NCBI GenBank assembly: GCA_021817125.1
Contig: JAKAWC010000005.1
Coordinates: 1 to 46,676, forward strand
DNA: 46,676 bases
Source: Microcaldota archaeon
GTDB taxonomy: Archaea > Micrarchaeota > Micrarchaeia > Micrarchaeales > CABMGC01
Direction of reading: 5' to 3'
Under the pieces are notes generated by a model that saw nothing but the letters and a program-made list of their open reading frames with translations, did no database searches and was not told the origin of the DNA. This document shows, piece after piece, positions 26,269 through 35,598 of the stretch. How positions within the stretch are numbered: the first letter of the stretch is position 1; each line of letters starts with the position of its first letter. The translations under genes were made by a program, and so were the position numbers.

Positions 26269-27534
26269 CGCGATACCTGCGATTGCGCAGGCTGCGCCCA
26301 TCACGAACGTGGCAAGCGTTACCTCCTTCAACCGTCCGAACTCCTGTCTCTTGCTGTGCAGGGCGACCTCGAGTATCTTCGTCTTCGGATCGACGCCCAT
26401 GAGCTTCACCGGCTTGCCTCCGATAAGTTTGTCCGAAGTGCTGACCAGCCCGATGCCGAAGTAGTCCTGATCCATAGGGACATATATCTCAGATATATAG
26501 ATGCAGCCGACCTGCCCACCGGGATTCCTTCCCGCACCGAACGGGCTTACCTCGAGTATCTTCTTGTTCCACATCTGCCTGAACTGGTACTGGCTCTGTT
26601 TGGTCAGATCAGGAGCGACGGAACTGCCGAACTGGTCCGCAATGAAAGCCTTGAACTCGTTGAACGCCCCTATCACCGCACCCTCGTTCAGATGGAAGCC
26701 CTCTATATAGCTGAGCGCCTTGCCGTCCTTCTCCACTGCATAGCTGTTTTCAAGCACACTGAGGTTGGTGTTCGCCATGTCTGGCGCCAAGTAGCCCGTC
26801 CCGTCAGTAAGTAGCGATGGGACCCCATGCTCCCTCTTTCCGAGGGTCATTACCTCAACGTGCCTGCTCTTTCCGCTGCCTCTCTCAACCAAAGTGTATA
26901 TGGTAAAAAGATAATACGGTGACGCTGTCCTCGAGAGGGGCGTTGTTATTGGCTGGTTCGCGCCTTCGGGAGTGAGTCTGCCAGTTATCTCATTCAGGCC
27001 ATACGATGCGCCGTCTATTTTTGCGACTGGCGTTGCCATCAGGACCTGTTCCTTGGAGAACTCTCCGAAGCCGATGTAGATGAATATCGCGCCGAAGAAT
27101 ATGAGGTCCCCGACAAGGAAGTTGTGTATGTTCTGCGCCTGCGCAGGAGTCATTGGGCAGACCTGCCCTTTCGGGCAACTTGGGCCCAAGACAACGACGC
27201 CGATGACTGTTATGAAAATAAACGCCAATACCACGCCGATGATTCCATTGCCTATGAGCGTCCTTCCCGACGCCTTTGTAGTCTCATGGACCTCCCCAGC
27301 TATTTTACTCTGAATCAGCAGGAGATTCGGCCACCCTCCGAGCATTGTCGACTGCAGCATCCTCTGCGCCATCTGCTGCCTCAAATTCATCAGGTTGCCC
27401 TGGGTCTGCTGCGCAGGCCGCTGTGCGGGCTGTTGCTGTTGTGCAGTTTGAGGCGTCGTCGGAATAGGAAATGGCATCGGATTCGGCACGGGCTTGGCTG
27501 GATTCTTCGACGGAACGCTTGGCATAGGATTCAC
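26248..27534 (-). CDS. Membrane protein with GIDE/BAM-like domain (tentative) and Pro/Gln-rich N-terminus
   Basis: TM helices (GIIGVVLAFIFITVIGVVVLG, FLVGDLIFFGAIFIYIGFG) followed by TPVAKIDGASYGLNEITGRL...TPLSRTASPYYLFTIYTLVERGSGKSRH. Confidence 0.6.
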   Translation of the reverse strand: MNPMPSVPSKNPAKPVPNPMPFPIPTTPQTAQQQQPAQRPAQQTQGNLMNLRQQMAQRMLQSTMLGGWPNLLLIQSKIAGEVHETTKASGRTLIGNGIIGVVLAFIFITVIGVVVLGPSCPKGQVCPMTPAQAQNIHNFLVGDLIFFGAIFIYIGFGEFSKEQVLMATPVAKIDGASYGLNEITGRLTPEGANQPITTPLSRTASPYYLFTIYTLVERGSGKSRHVEVMTLGKREHGVPSLLTDGTGYLAPDMANTNLSVLENSYAVEKDGKALSYIEGFHLNEGAVIGAFNEFKAFIADQFGSSVAPDLTKQSQYQFRQMWNKKILEVSPFGAGRNPGGQVGCIYISEIYVPMDQDYFGIGLVSTSDKLIGGKPVKLMGVDPKTKILEVALHSKRQEFGRLKEVTLATFVMGAACAIAGIALGVGIL

Positions 27535-27641
27535 GCTAAGAGAGGGTGGTTTATAATATATAACTATTCTGGTTTATCCCGGTTGTCCTCCAAAGCAAAA
27601 CTCTTTAGATGAAGAGATTCATAATATCTCGCGGGAAAAGA

Positions 27642-28238
27642 ATGTCGAATCCACCCGTTGCCTTAAGGCCCAAAATCGAGAAACTTGCCGAAGTATATCA
27701 AAGGTTTAGCCTCAGCGCGAGGGAGATTGTCAAAGATGCGCTGCATGAGGTAGAGACTGCCCTCGCCAAAATGGATGCTGCAGAACGCGCACTCCCGCAG
27801 GGATGCAGGGAGGCGAAGATATCTGCGCTGCCACATGCGGTGGATGCCATGCAAACCGTCCAGGGGCTGTGCCCACGTCTGAACAAGTTAGCCTCGGGTG
27901 CGAAGAGCGACGCCAACAATATGGTCGGATACCAGAGCACGAACATTTTCGAGGAAAGGGAAATCAATAGGATACAGGAGCTCAACATGCTCCTGGAGGG
28001 CGTGCTGGAAGGTGCATCTCCTGGAGCCAACACTGCCGAGTTCGTTGCAAAGAGATACGCATTTTCCGGCACAGATAACATCTCTGAAGTCAAGGTGAAC
28101 GACGACTTCCGCATTGTCCACGGAGCCCTCCGGAACGCCGCAGACAAGCTTAAGGACCTGCTTACGCACCTCGCCCCGGTGCCCCCACCGGTCAAAAGCC
28201 AGCCCGAGGTTCTCGCCGACGCAGCGAGGGACCAATAG
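27642..28238 (+). CDS. Hypothetical helical protein
   Basis: Intact ORF; MSNPPVALRPKIEKLAEVYQRF; no family recognised. Confidence 0.5.
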   Translation: MSNPPVALRPKIEKLAEVYQRFSLSAREIVKDALHEVETALAKMDAAERALPQGCREAKISALPHAVDAMQTVQGLCPRLNKLASGAKSDANNMVGYQSTNIFEEREINRIQELNMLLEGVLEGASPGANTAEFVAKRYAFSGTDNISEVKVNDDFRIVHGALRNAADKLKDLLTHLAPVPPPVKSQPEVLADAARDQ

Positions 28239-28287
28239 CGGAACTCCGCATCGACAGCAAACAAAAGGCTTAATAAACATAAACCCC

Positions 28288-28295
28288 AATTATAT
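28288..28295 (+). promoter_or_regulatory. TATA-like box of the psmA-exosome operon
   Basis: AATTATAT about 45 nt upstream of psmA ATG in an AT-rich spacer. Confidence 0.4.
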
Positions 28296-28339
28296 CCTGC
28301 TAATTAGAGTAGTCTTACTATTTACTATTAGGTGCAAAT

Positions 28340-29038
28340 ATGGTATATCCGAACGTGCAAGCTTATGACCGCGGAGTAATGTTCAATCCAGACGGAAGGC
28401 TCTTCCAGGTAGAATACGCCAAAGAGGCAGTCAGGAAGGGGGCGACATCGGTAGGGATGACAACAAAAGAAGGAGTAGTGTTCGTCGCACACAAGAACAT
28501 AGTCGAGCCGCTTTCCGTGCCAATGACAATCCAGAAGGTCTTCAGGGTAGACGCACACATAGGGGCCACATACAGCGGCATGATGGCCGACGGAATACAC
28601 ATAATAGATCAGGCGCGGTCCTATGCACAGAACCACAGGCTTGTCTATGACGACGTGAAGTCGGTGGAGGCTGTCACAAAGGATCTTTCTACTGACATGA
28701 TGCAGGCAACAATGTACGGCGGAGTCAGGCCTTATGCGGTGTCCGTCCTCATCGGAGGATTCGACACGGAGCCAAGGCTCTTCGAACTCGGCCCGGGAGC
28801 AGAGTTCTCCGGCTACAAGGCAGACGCGATCGGCGTAGGCAAGAAGGTGGCACTGGAGATGCTCGTAAAGGAATACAAGGACGGCATGTCCACCGACGAT
28901 GCCATAGCGCTTGGCGTGAAGATAATAAAGAAGATAAGCGAGACCAAGCTGACTAAGGAGAACATGGACATAGGCTACGTCTCGAAGGGCAACAATTTCG
29001 TGATGCTCACTCCTGAAGAGATAGCAAAGTACCTCTGA
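28340..29038 (+). CDS. psmA: Proteasome alpha subunit
   Basis: YDRGVMFNPDGRLFQVEYAKEAVRKG; YAQNHRLVYDD. Confidence 0.96.
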   Translation: MVYPNVQAYDRGVMFNPDGRLFQVEYAKEAVRKGATSVGMTTKEGVVFVAHKNIVEPLSVPMTIQKVFRVDAHIGATYSGMMADGIHIIDQARSYAQNHRLVYDDVKSVEAVTKDLSTDMMQATMYGGVRPYAVSVLIGGFDTEPRLFELGPGAEFSGYKADAIGVGKKVALEMLVKEYKDGMSTDDAIALGVKIIKKISETKLTKENMDIGYVSKGNNFVMLTPEEIAKYL

Positions 29039-29057
29039 TTGTCCCAGATTACAGCGA

Positions 29058-29753
29058 GTGAAGGCAATGTCCAAAACGGTAATAGCGAAATACTCCCATG
29101 GGGGAGAGGAATTCGAGGTCTTCGTAGACAGCGACATCGCTTACGATTACATAACCGGCAAGCAGCCAGACCCCATGCGCGCCCTCCAGAGCGAAGAGGT
29201 GTTCAAGGACGCGAACAAGGGGGAACGGCAGAGCCAGGACAAGGTGCAGAAGATATTCGGCACGACCGACATAAAGAAGGTTGCCGAGATAATACTGAAG
29301 AACGGCAACGTCCCTGTGACGACCGAACAGAGAAGCAAGCTGATGGAAGACAAGCGGAAGCAGATCATAGCGATAATAGCGAGGAACTCCATCGACCCAC
29401 GGACGAACACGCCGCACCCGGCGCAGAGGATAGAGAACGCGATGGTGCAGGCGAAGGTTCAGATAGAGCCGTTCAAGAACGCGCAGGAGCAGATAGATCC
29501 GATACTGAAGAAGATCAACCTTCTGCTCCCCATAAAGTTCGCCACGGCGAAGGTCGAGGTAATCATCCCTCCGGAATACGCGAACCGGTGCTATGGGCTG
29601 CTCAAGCAGTATGGGCTTAAGAGCGAAAAGTGGCTCGGTGACGGGTCGCTCAGCGCGAACGTGGAGTTCCCGGCAGGGCTGCAAGGGGAGTTCCTTGACA
29701 AGCTCAACAATTATACTAAAGGAAATGCAACAACGAAAATCGTAGAGGTATGA
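29058..29753 (+). CDS. SBDS/Sdo1 ribosome maturation protein
   Basis: VIAKYSHGGEEFEVFVD...; RNSIDPRTNTPHPAQRIENAM. Confidence 0.93.
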   Translation: MKAMSKTVIAKYSHGGEEFEVFVDSDIAYDYITGKQPDPMRALQSEEVFKDANKGERQSQDKVQKIFGTTDIKKVAEIILKNGNVPVTTEQRSKLMEDKRKQIIAIIARNSIDPRTNTPHPAQRIENAMVQAKVQIEPFKNAQEQIDPILKKINLLLPIKFATAKVEVIIPPEYANRCYGLLKQYGLKSEKWLGDGSLSANVEFPAGLQGEFLDKLNNYTKGNATTKIVEV

Positions 29754-30361
29754 ACATGATAAAGATAGTAGTCCCAGGAGATCTTCTCGATGACAAGCCT
29801 GTTCACATAGAGCACGCCATAATCGAGAACGACAAGACCTACGCCACGGTGCTAGGCAGTTATGACGAGGAAAAGAAGAGGCTTGTGCCTCTCGAAGGCT
29901 TATGGTATCCTGTGCAGGGCGACATAATCATCGGCATTGTAGACGAGGAGAAGCTCAATAGCTATTCGGTCAACCTGAACGCTCCTTACAAGGGAATAAT
30001 CGTGTCCAAGTTCGTGGAGACACAGCTCCAGAACGGCGACGTGGTGGAAGCAACGGTGAAAGAGGTCGACAAGACCGGCACAGCAGTGCTGGTGCGGTCC
30101 AGGAAGCTTTTCGGCGGAAAGATAATAAAGGCAAAGCCGTCGAAGGTCCCAAGGATAATCGGCAAACAGGACACAATGCTCAGGCAACTTTCCGATGGCA
30201 CGAAGGCGACGATAAAGGTCGGCAGGAACGGCATAATTTGGATGAAGGGCGGAGACGTCGCGCTCGCCACCGAAGCGATACTCAGGATTCAAGAGGAGGC
30301 TCACACTCCGGGACTCACAGACAGGATAAAGGAGATGTTGAGCGGCAACAACAAGGTGTAA
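29750..30361 (+). CDS. rrp4: Exosome RNA-binding protein Rrp4
   Basis: S1/KH architecture: VQGDIIIGIVDEE...VEATVKEVDKTGTAVLVRS...VPRIIGKQDTMLRQL. Confidence 0.92.
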   Translation: MNMIKIVVPGDLLDDKPVHIEHAIIENDKTYATVLGSYDEEKKRLVPLEGLWYPVQGDIIIGIVDEEKLNSYSVNLNAPYKGIIVSKFVETQLQNGDVVEATVKEVDKTGTAVLVRSRKLFGGKIIKAKPSKVPRIIGKQDTMLRQLSDGTKATIKVGRNGIIWMKGGDVALATEAILRIQEEAHTPGLTDRIKEMLSGNNKV

Positions 30362-30363
30362 AC

Positions 30364-31104
30364 ATGGGCGGAGAAAACAAACCAGAACTCATAGTCAATG
30401 GAAAGCGACTGGACGGCAGGATGCCCGATGAGCTCAGGCCGATACGGATAATGACGAATGTGATCAAGAACGCCGACGGCTCAGCGTACATAGAATGGGG
30501 TGACAACAAGATCATATGCGGGGTATACGGGCCAAAGGAGGCGCTCCCGAAGCACACCGGGAACCCCGAGCGGGCGGTTGTCAAATGCAGGTATCAGATG
30601 GCCCCATTCTCGTCGCTCGAGGACCACGGAAGGACTGGACCGAACAGGAGGGCGCATGAGATATCGAAGGTCACTAAGGAGGTCTTCGAGAACGCAATAC
30701 TGCTCGAGCAGTTCCCGGGCAATGCGATAGAGATTTACATCGAGGTGTTGCAGAGCGATGGAGGCACAAGGGCGGCAGGCATAACCTGCGCCGCTGTCGC
30801 GCTCGCGACATCTGGCATCCCGATGCGCGACGTTCCGTTCGCCGTGTCGGTTGGCAAGGTGGGGAACACGTTGATACTCGACATGAACAAGATTGAGGAC
30901 AACTACTCCGACGCCGACGTCCCGATCTGCATCAGCCCGCGCACCGGCGAGATACTGCTGCTGCAGATGGACGGCAACATAACGCGTGAGGAGTTCAGCA
31001 CAATAGTAGCGATGATAAAGAAAGCCGGAGAGAAGATAGGCAAGATACAGCGCGACGCGCTCAAGGCGCCATACGAAGCCATCTCCGAGAGGTACAAGAG
31101 ATAG
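30364..31104 (+). CDS. rrp41: Exosome core exonuclease Rrp41
   Basis: NGKRLDGRMPDELRPI...GDNKIICGVYGPKE...LEQFPGNAIEIYIEVLQSDGGTRAAGITCAAVALA. Confidence 0.95.
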   Translation: MGGENKPELIVNGKRLDGRMPDELRPIRIMTNVIKNADGSAYIEWGDNKIICGVYGPKEALPKHTGNPERAVVKCRYQMAPFSSLEDHGRTGPNRRAHEISKVTKEVFENAILLEQFPGNAIEIYIEVLQSDGGTRAAGITCAAVALATSGIPMRDVPFAVSVGKVGNTLILDMNKIEDNYSDADVPICISPRTGEILLLQMDGNITREEFSTIVAMIKKAGEKIGKIQRDALKAPYEAISERYKR

Positions 31105-31112
31105 GTGAGCAC

Positions 31113-31901
31113 ATGACAAACGGAGCAATAACTGGAGAATTCATAAAAGAGCTGTTGAGCAAGGGCGCGAGGGAGTTCGGTCGCGGGTTCAACGATTACA
31201 GGAGGGTGGTGCTCTCAACTGGAGTGATACCGCATGCAGAGGGCAGCGCAGAGTGCTTCATAGGTAACACGCGCGTGCTTGTCGGCGTGAAGCTGGCGGT
31301 GAGTGAGCCCCTGCCGGACAAACCGCACGAAGGGGATATCCGGACCGCTGCAGAGATGTTGCCTCTCGCGTCGCCGGACTATGAGCCTGGCCCGCCAAGC
31401 CCCGAGTCGATAGAGCTCGCACGGGTCGTGGACCGCGGGATAAGGGCGGCAGGCATGATCGACACAAAATCGCTTTTCATAGAGGAGGGCAAGGTCTGGT
31501 CCGTCTTCATAGACATATACGTCCTCAACTTCGATGGCAACCTTTTCGATGCATGCACGCTTGCTGGCGTCGCAGCGCTCCTGGACTGCAGGATGCCTGC
31601 GTACAAGGACGGCAAAGAGGACCACGAGAACACCGTGGGGAAGCTCAAAGTGACCGGAATGGTTACCTCCTCCACGTTCGCGAAGATCGGCGACAAGATA
31701 GTCCTCGACCCGGATGCCACCGAAGAGAAGAACGCAATGGATGCGAGAGTAACGGTAGCGACAGACGAAAACCTGATAAGGGCCATGCAGAAGGGCGGCA
31801 GGGGCGCGTTCACGGCAGAGGAGATGGACAGGATAATCCAGCTGACGTTCGAGAAATCGAAAGACCTTAGAAAGATAGTCAAGGAAGCTGTAGGTGAGTA
31901 A
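31113..31901 (+). CDS. rrp42: Exosome core subunit Rrp42
   Basis: RGFNDYRRV...GSAECFIGNTRVLVGVKLAV; VDRGIRAAGMIDTKSLFIEEGKVWSVFIDIYVLNFDGNLFDACTLA. Confidence 0.94.
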   Translation: MTNGAITGEFIKELLSKGAREFGRGFNDYRRVVLSTGVIPHAEGSAECFIGNTRVLVGVKLAVSEPLPDKPHEGDIRTAAEMLPLASPDYEPGPPSPESIELARVVDRGIRAAGMIDTKSLFIEEGKVWSVFIDIYVLNFDGNLFDACTLAGVAALLDCRMPAYKDGKEDHENTVGKLKVTGMVTSSTFAKIGDKIVLDPDATEEKNAMDARVTVATDENLIRAMQKGGRGAFTAEEMDRIIQLTFEKSKDLRKIVKEAVGE

Positions 31902-32171
31902 ATGGCAAGCCCAAGGATAAGATACGGAGTAAGTCTCAGGAAGAGATACGCAGCGGTGCAGAAGGACAAGCGCGCACGATACATGTGCGACGTCTGCGGT
32001 AAGGAAGCAGTGCGAAGGATAAGCACAGGCATCTGGAGATGCAGGCACTGCAGCGCCACGTTCGCCGGCGGAGCGTATACATTCAAGACCGCAGCAGGCG
32101 AGGCCGCGATCCAGGCGATAAGCGGAAAGTCTGCCATGCAGAAGCCGCAGGCGCAGGCCCAGGCAAGATAA
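31902..32171 (+). CDS. rpl37ae: Ribosomal protein eL43 (L37Ae)
   Basis: RYGVSLRKRYAAVQKDKRARYMCDVCGKEAVRRISTGIWRCRHCSATFAGGAYTF. Confidence 0.94.
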   Translation: MASPRIRYGVSLRKRYAAVQKDKRARYMCDVCGKEAVRRISTGIWRCRHCSATFAGGAYTFKTAAGEAAIQAISGKSAMQKPQAQAQAR

Positions 32172-32172
32172 G

Positions 32173-32529
32173 ATGGCAAAGATAACTTTTTCCCCTGTTG
32201 AAGAGCTCGTGATACACGAAGCGGTAGAGGTGACGCGCGAAGATCTGTTCAGGGAGCGCATAACCCCGCAGGGCAACCTGCCGCTATATTGGTGCGACGG
32301 CATACTCTTCAGCTTCTCGTCGCTACCGCTCACAGATGAGGTGGTAAGGGATTACCTGAAAGGCAAGATACACTGGGCGGAGGTGCACTTCTCGAAGATG
32401 GAGCAGTACCAGCCGATAATCCAGCTCGAGGCGGAGGAATACAAGACCACGATGAGCATAAGGGTAATAAATACTGGCAAGTCAATACTCCACAAGGAAC
32501 TCATCAAGTGGCTCAAGTCAAAGAAGTGA
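32173..32529 (+). CDS. Uncharacterised 118-aa protein inside the exosome/ribosome superoperon
   Basis: Intact ORF between eL43 (ends 32171) and RpoP (starts 32538); no recognised family. Confidence 0.7.
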   Translation: MAKITFSPVEELVIHEAVEVTREDLFRERITPQGNLPLYWCDGILFSFSSLPLTDEVVRDYLKGKIHWAEVHFSKMEQYQPIIQLEAEEYKTTMSIRVINTGKSILHKELIKWLKSKK

Positions 32530-32537
32530 GTGATACT

Positions 32538-32672
32538 ATGACGTACACGTGCATACACTGCGGAAAAGAGATAAAGAACCTGGAGAAGAACTTCGTCAGA
32601 TGCCCCTACTGCGGCTACAGGGTGCTCTCGAAGAAGAGGTCATCCCTCGCAAGGGAGTCGTCCTCCACCTGA
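32538..32672 (+). CDS. rpoP: RNA polymerase subunit P (Rpb12-like), 44 aa, not in supplied ORF track
   Basis: MTYTCIHCGKEIKNLEKNFVRCPYCGYRVLSKKRSSLARESSST*; zinc-ribbon CxxC...CPYCG and operon context. Confidence 0.85.
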   Translation: MTYTCIHCGKEIKNLEKNFVRCPYCGYRVLSKKRSSLARESSST

Positions 32673-32716
32673 AGGCTTATTCTTATAACTCTTGCATCTT
32701 CATTAGACTAGATTAG

Positions 32717-33628
32717 ATGCACGGGCGCACAGGACACAGCCACAGCAAGGCGCAGTCAGCCATGGAGTACCTGATGACCTACGGGTGGGCGATACTGATT
32801 ATTGCCGTAGTTCTTGGCGCTTTATTTCAGCTAGGCGTGTTCAATACGTCTAACTTCGCACCGAGGGTGCAGCCTGGCGCGTGCTATGTAGCAAGGCCGT
32901 ACGGCGTGGGTTCGACGCAGTTCATGACCCTGCAGGGGCAATGCAACGAGGGTCTGCCAGAGTACGTAGCGGAGTTTAACGGCGCAGCGTACATCCTAGC
33001 ATCAGACGCGCCGCAGATAGACATAACCAACAACCTCACGGTCAGCATATGGGTATACCAAGCATTGTCAAAGGGTGGCGGCCAATTCATGCTGACGCAC
33101 AACGCCACAAGCAGCGGTGCTTATAGGGTAGGATTCAACGGCGGGGCAGAGACCGAGGATTTCTACTTGCAGTATGCAAGCGGTGCGGGAGTGGATTACC
33201 TTTATACTCCTTCGGTGTCACCCCTCCAAAAGTGGGTCATGTTCACGATGACATACAATTACCCATCAAATTCCATCAGCATATATTACAACGGCGTGCA
33301 ATCTCCGCTGCAGGTAGGCGTAAGCCCGGCTTCCGTGCTGAAGAGCAGTGGGCAACTTCTGATAGGCGGCGTCTTCACATCAGGAGTGTACATGTTCAAC
33401 GGCAGCCTTTCGAACGTGCAGATATATAACGCGACGCTGACCGCAAACGAGATCAGCTCTCTGTACAGCGAGGGCATAGGGGGTGCGCCGGTCAGGCTGC
33501 TGAACCTCGCTGCATGGTACCCACTCAACGGCAACGCCAACGACTATTCCGGTAACAACAATAATGGAGCTGCAACCAGCGTAACCTACACCAGCGCCTG
33601 GACAAGCCAGTACACAGGACCGGTGTGA
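32717..33628 (+). CDS. LamG-like surface protein with class III signal, copy C2
   Basis: AQSAMEYLMTYGWAILIIAVVLGALFQLG...LYSEGIGGAPV...PLNGNANDYSGNNNNGAATSVTYTSAWTSQYTGPV. Confidence 0.8.
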   Translation: MHGRTGHSHSKAQSAMEYLMTYGWAILIIAVVLGALFQLGVFNTSNFAPRVQPGACYVARPYGVGSTQFMTLQGQCNEGLPEYVAEFNGAAYILASDAPQIDITNNLTVSIWVYQALSKGGGQFMLTHNATSSGAYRVGFNGGAETEDFYLQYASGAGVDYLYTPSVSPLQKWVMFTMTYNYPSNSISIYYNGVQSPLQVGVSPASVLKSSGQLLIGGVFTSGVYMFNGSLSNVQIYNATLTANEISSLYSEGIGGAPVRLLNLAAWYPLNGNANDYSGNNNNGAATSVTYTSAWTSQYTGPV

Positions 33629-33632
33629 ATGT

Positions 33633-33767
33633 ATGGCAAAGCAGAGCAGATATTCAAGGAAGATGCTGCTCAACGCCAACGATTATAGCGGAAACAACTA
33701 CAACGGGCAGGCCTCAAGTGTAAGCTTTACAGGCGTCTGGTACAATCAGTACACCGGCCCGGTGTGA
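33633..33767 (+). pseudogene. Detached LamG-family C-terminal tail (44-aa ORF), probable remnant of an additional tandem copy
   Basis: MAKQSRYSRKMLLNANDYSGNNYNGQASSVSFTGVWYNQYTGPV*, matching tails of C1/C2/C4; starts 4 nt after C2. Confidence 0.75.
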
Positions 33768-33768
33768 G

Positions 33769-34272
33769 TCACTTCTGGCCATCCTTCTTCTCAAGCAGCT
33801 TCTTGCCCAGCTCCTCCCGCTTCTTGATGTCATCGAGGACCTTCTGGTAGTCCTCCTCCTTCATGACCTTGGACATGATATACTTCGAGTATTCGAGCGA
33901 GATGTTCGCCACGTCGAGAAGCATGGACTGCAGGACGGGTATCTTCAGGACGTAGTCCTTCTCGGGCTTCAATATCTCCACCCCTGCAGGAGTATATCGG
34001 AACACAAGCCCTATCAGTGACCCCAGGTCCTTGAAGAGCACCGTGAGTGTCGAAGTGGTCGAGTACCCCTTGTCGACCGCTATCGGCTCGTCTATGGTTC
34101 CGAAGCAGTATACCACTCCCGGGAACTTCAGTATGCTGTTGTTCACGAAGTCTGCCATCAACGGCTGCAGCTGGTCCTTCTCCTCGCTCTGCATGTCGAA
34201 GTAAATCTTGACCAGGACGCCACCTGTCTGCACTGTCTTGTGGGTTACCTCCTCAATCTCCTGTTTTGCCAT
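33769..34272 (-). CDS. Hypothetical protein
   Basis: Intact ORF directly downstream of hisS on the same strand; no recognised family. Confidence 0.6.
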   Translation of the reverse strand: MAKQEIEEVTHKTVQTGGVLVKIYFDMQSEEKDQLQPLMADFVNNSILKFPGVVYCFGTIDEPIAVDKGYSTTSTLTVLFKDLGSLIGLVFRYTPAGVEILKPEKDYVLKIPVLQSMLLDVANISLEYSKYIMSKVMKEEDYQKVLDDIKKREELGKKLLEKKDGQK

Positions 34273-34276
34273 CGTC

Positions 34277-35566
34277 TCACTGCTTCTTAAGTATAGTTAC
34301 TGCTTCATCAACGCTAATAAGGTTCTCCTCCCCGCTGAGCATGTTCTTGAGCCTGACCTTCTTCTCATCGCGCTCCTTGTTGCCCAGGACGGCAACGTAC
34401 TTTATGCCGAGCGCGTTGGCATATTCGAGTTGTTTCGCAAGGTTTCTCGTGGTCAGGTTGAGGTCGGCGTAGATGCCCATGCCGCGCATGTAGTTGGCTA
34501 CGCTCGTCGCATACTCCTGGTTCTCCTTGCCTATGTACGCCACGAAGACCTGCGCATAGGTCTTGCTGACAGACCTGCCGTCAAGGATATCAAAGAGCCT
34601 GGATATCCCTATAGACACCCCCGTCGCTGGAAGGCTCTGCTTCGAGTATATGCCTATAAGGTTGTCGTACCTGCCTCCTGCGGCCAGTGTAGGGGCGCGC
34701 TTGCCGTCGATGTAGACGACGAACTCCCAGACGAAGCTCGTGTAGTAGTCGAGGCCCCTCGCCAGCGACAGGTCGAACACCGCCTTGCCCCGCAGGCTGT
34801 AGGCTTCGAGCAGCCTGAACAGCGTCTTAAGCCTGTCGACCTCCTCCTTGGCCGCGGGCACCGTCGTGAGCACCTTCTCGAAGAGCGCATCGTTGGAGCT
34901 TCCCTGCTCGAGGAAGTTGAGCAGGTCCTCTGCCTTCCTGGCATCTATGCCTCCTGCGGTAAGCTCTCTGACCACCCCCTCCTTGCCCGTCTTAGGAAGC
35001 TTGTCTATGGACCTGACGGCGGCGACGACCTTCTCCTTGGGTATCGAGAACGACTCGAGCACGGCGTTGAGCACGTTCCTGTTGTTTATGAGGATGCTAT
35101 AGTCGCTGAGCCCCAGCCCCTCAAGCGCGAGCGCAGCTGCTGCGACGGCCTCCGCGTCGCTGGCCGGCTCGCTGCTCCCCACTATGTCGACGTCAGCCTG
35201 AAGGAACTCCCGCGCCCGCATGTGCTGAGGCTCGTCCTTGCGCCAGGCGCGGTCTATCTGGTACCTCTTGAACGGCAGGTTGACGTTGCGGTTCATCGCG
35301 ATGTACCTTGCAAGCGGCACGGTGAGGTCGAACCTAAGCCCTGCCGACTCGCCGCTTACGACATATATCTCCTTAGCAGCCTCATCACCGTATGCCTTGG
35401 CGTTGAGCACGTCCATGTTCTCCAGCCTGGGCGTGTCTATCGGATAGAAGCCGAAGCGCTTGAATATGTCCTCCACCACAGCGACTATCTCCTTCAGCGA
35501 GATAGTCTCACTAGGGTTGAAGTCGCGCGTGCCACGTGGGATTCCAAGTTCAGCCATAAGGACCAA
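34277..35566 (-). CDS. hisS: Histidyl-tRNA synthetase
   Basis: GTRDFNPSE; RFDLTVPLARYIA; YQIDRAWRKDEPQHMRAREFLQADVDIVG; LARGLDYYTSFVWE; AAGGRYDNLIG. Confidence 0.96.
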   Translation of the reverse strand: MVLMAELGIPRGTRDFNPSETISLKEIVAVVEDIFKRFGFYPIDTPRLENMDVLNAKAYGDEAAKEIYVVSGESAGLRFDLTVPLARYIAMNRNVNLPFKRYQIDRAWRKDEPQHMRAREFLQADVDIVGSSEPASDAEAVAAAALALEGLGLSDYSILINNRNVLNAVLESFSIPKEKVVAAVRSIDKLPKTGKEGVVRELTAGGIDARKAEDLLNFLEQGSSNDALFEKVLTTVPAAKEEVDRLKTLFRLLEAYSLRGKAVFDLSLARGLDYYTSFVWEFVVYIDGKRAPTLAAGGRYDNLIGIYSKQSLPATGVSIGISRLFDILDGRSVSKTYAQVFVAYIGKENQEYATSVANYMRGMGIYADLNLTTRNLAKQLEYANALGIKYVAVLGNKERDEKKVRLKNMLSGEENLISVDEAVTILKKQ

Positions 35567-35598
35567 CCATATCTGATATCGAAGTCTTGTGACATCCT

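Noticed and set aside
28328-29137. 269-aa minus-strand ORF
   Set aside because: Antisense to proteasome alpha subunit.
29039-29620. 193-aa + strand ORF rich in R/E/G/Q
   Set aside because: Alternative frame of SBDS; composition typical of a frame-shifted reading.
31215-32333. 372-aa minus-strand ORF
   Set aside because: Antisense to Rrp42, eL43 and the 118-aa gene; low-complexity composition without domain motifs.
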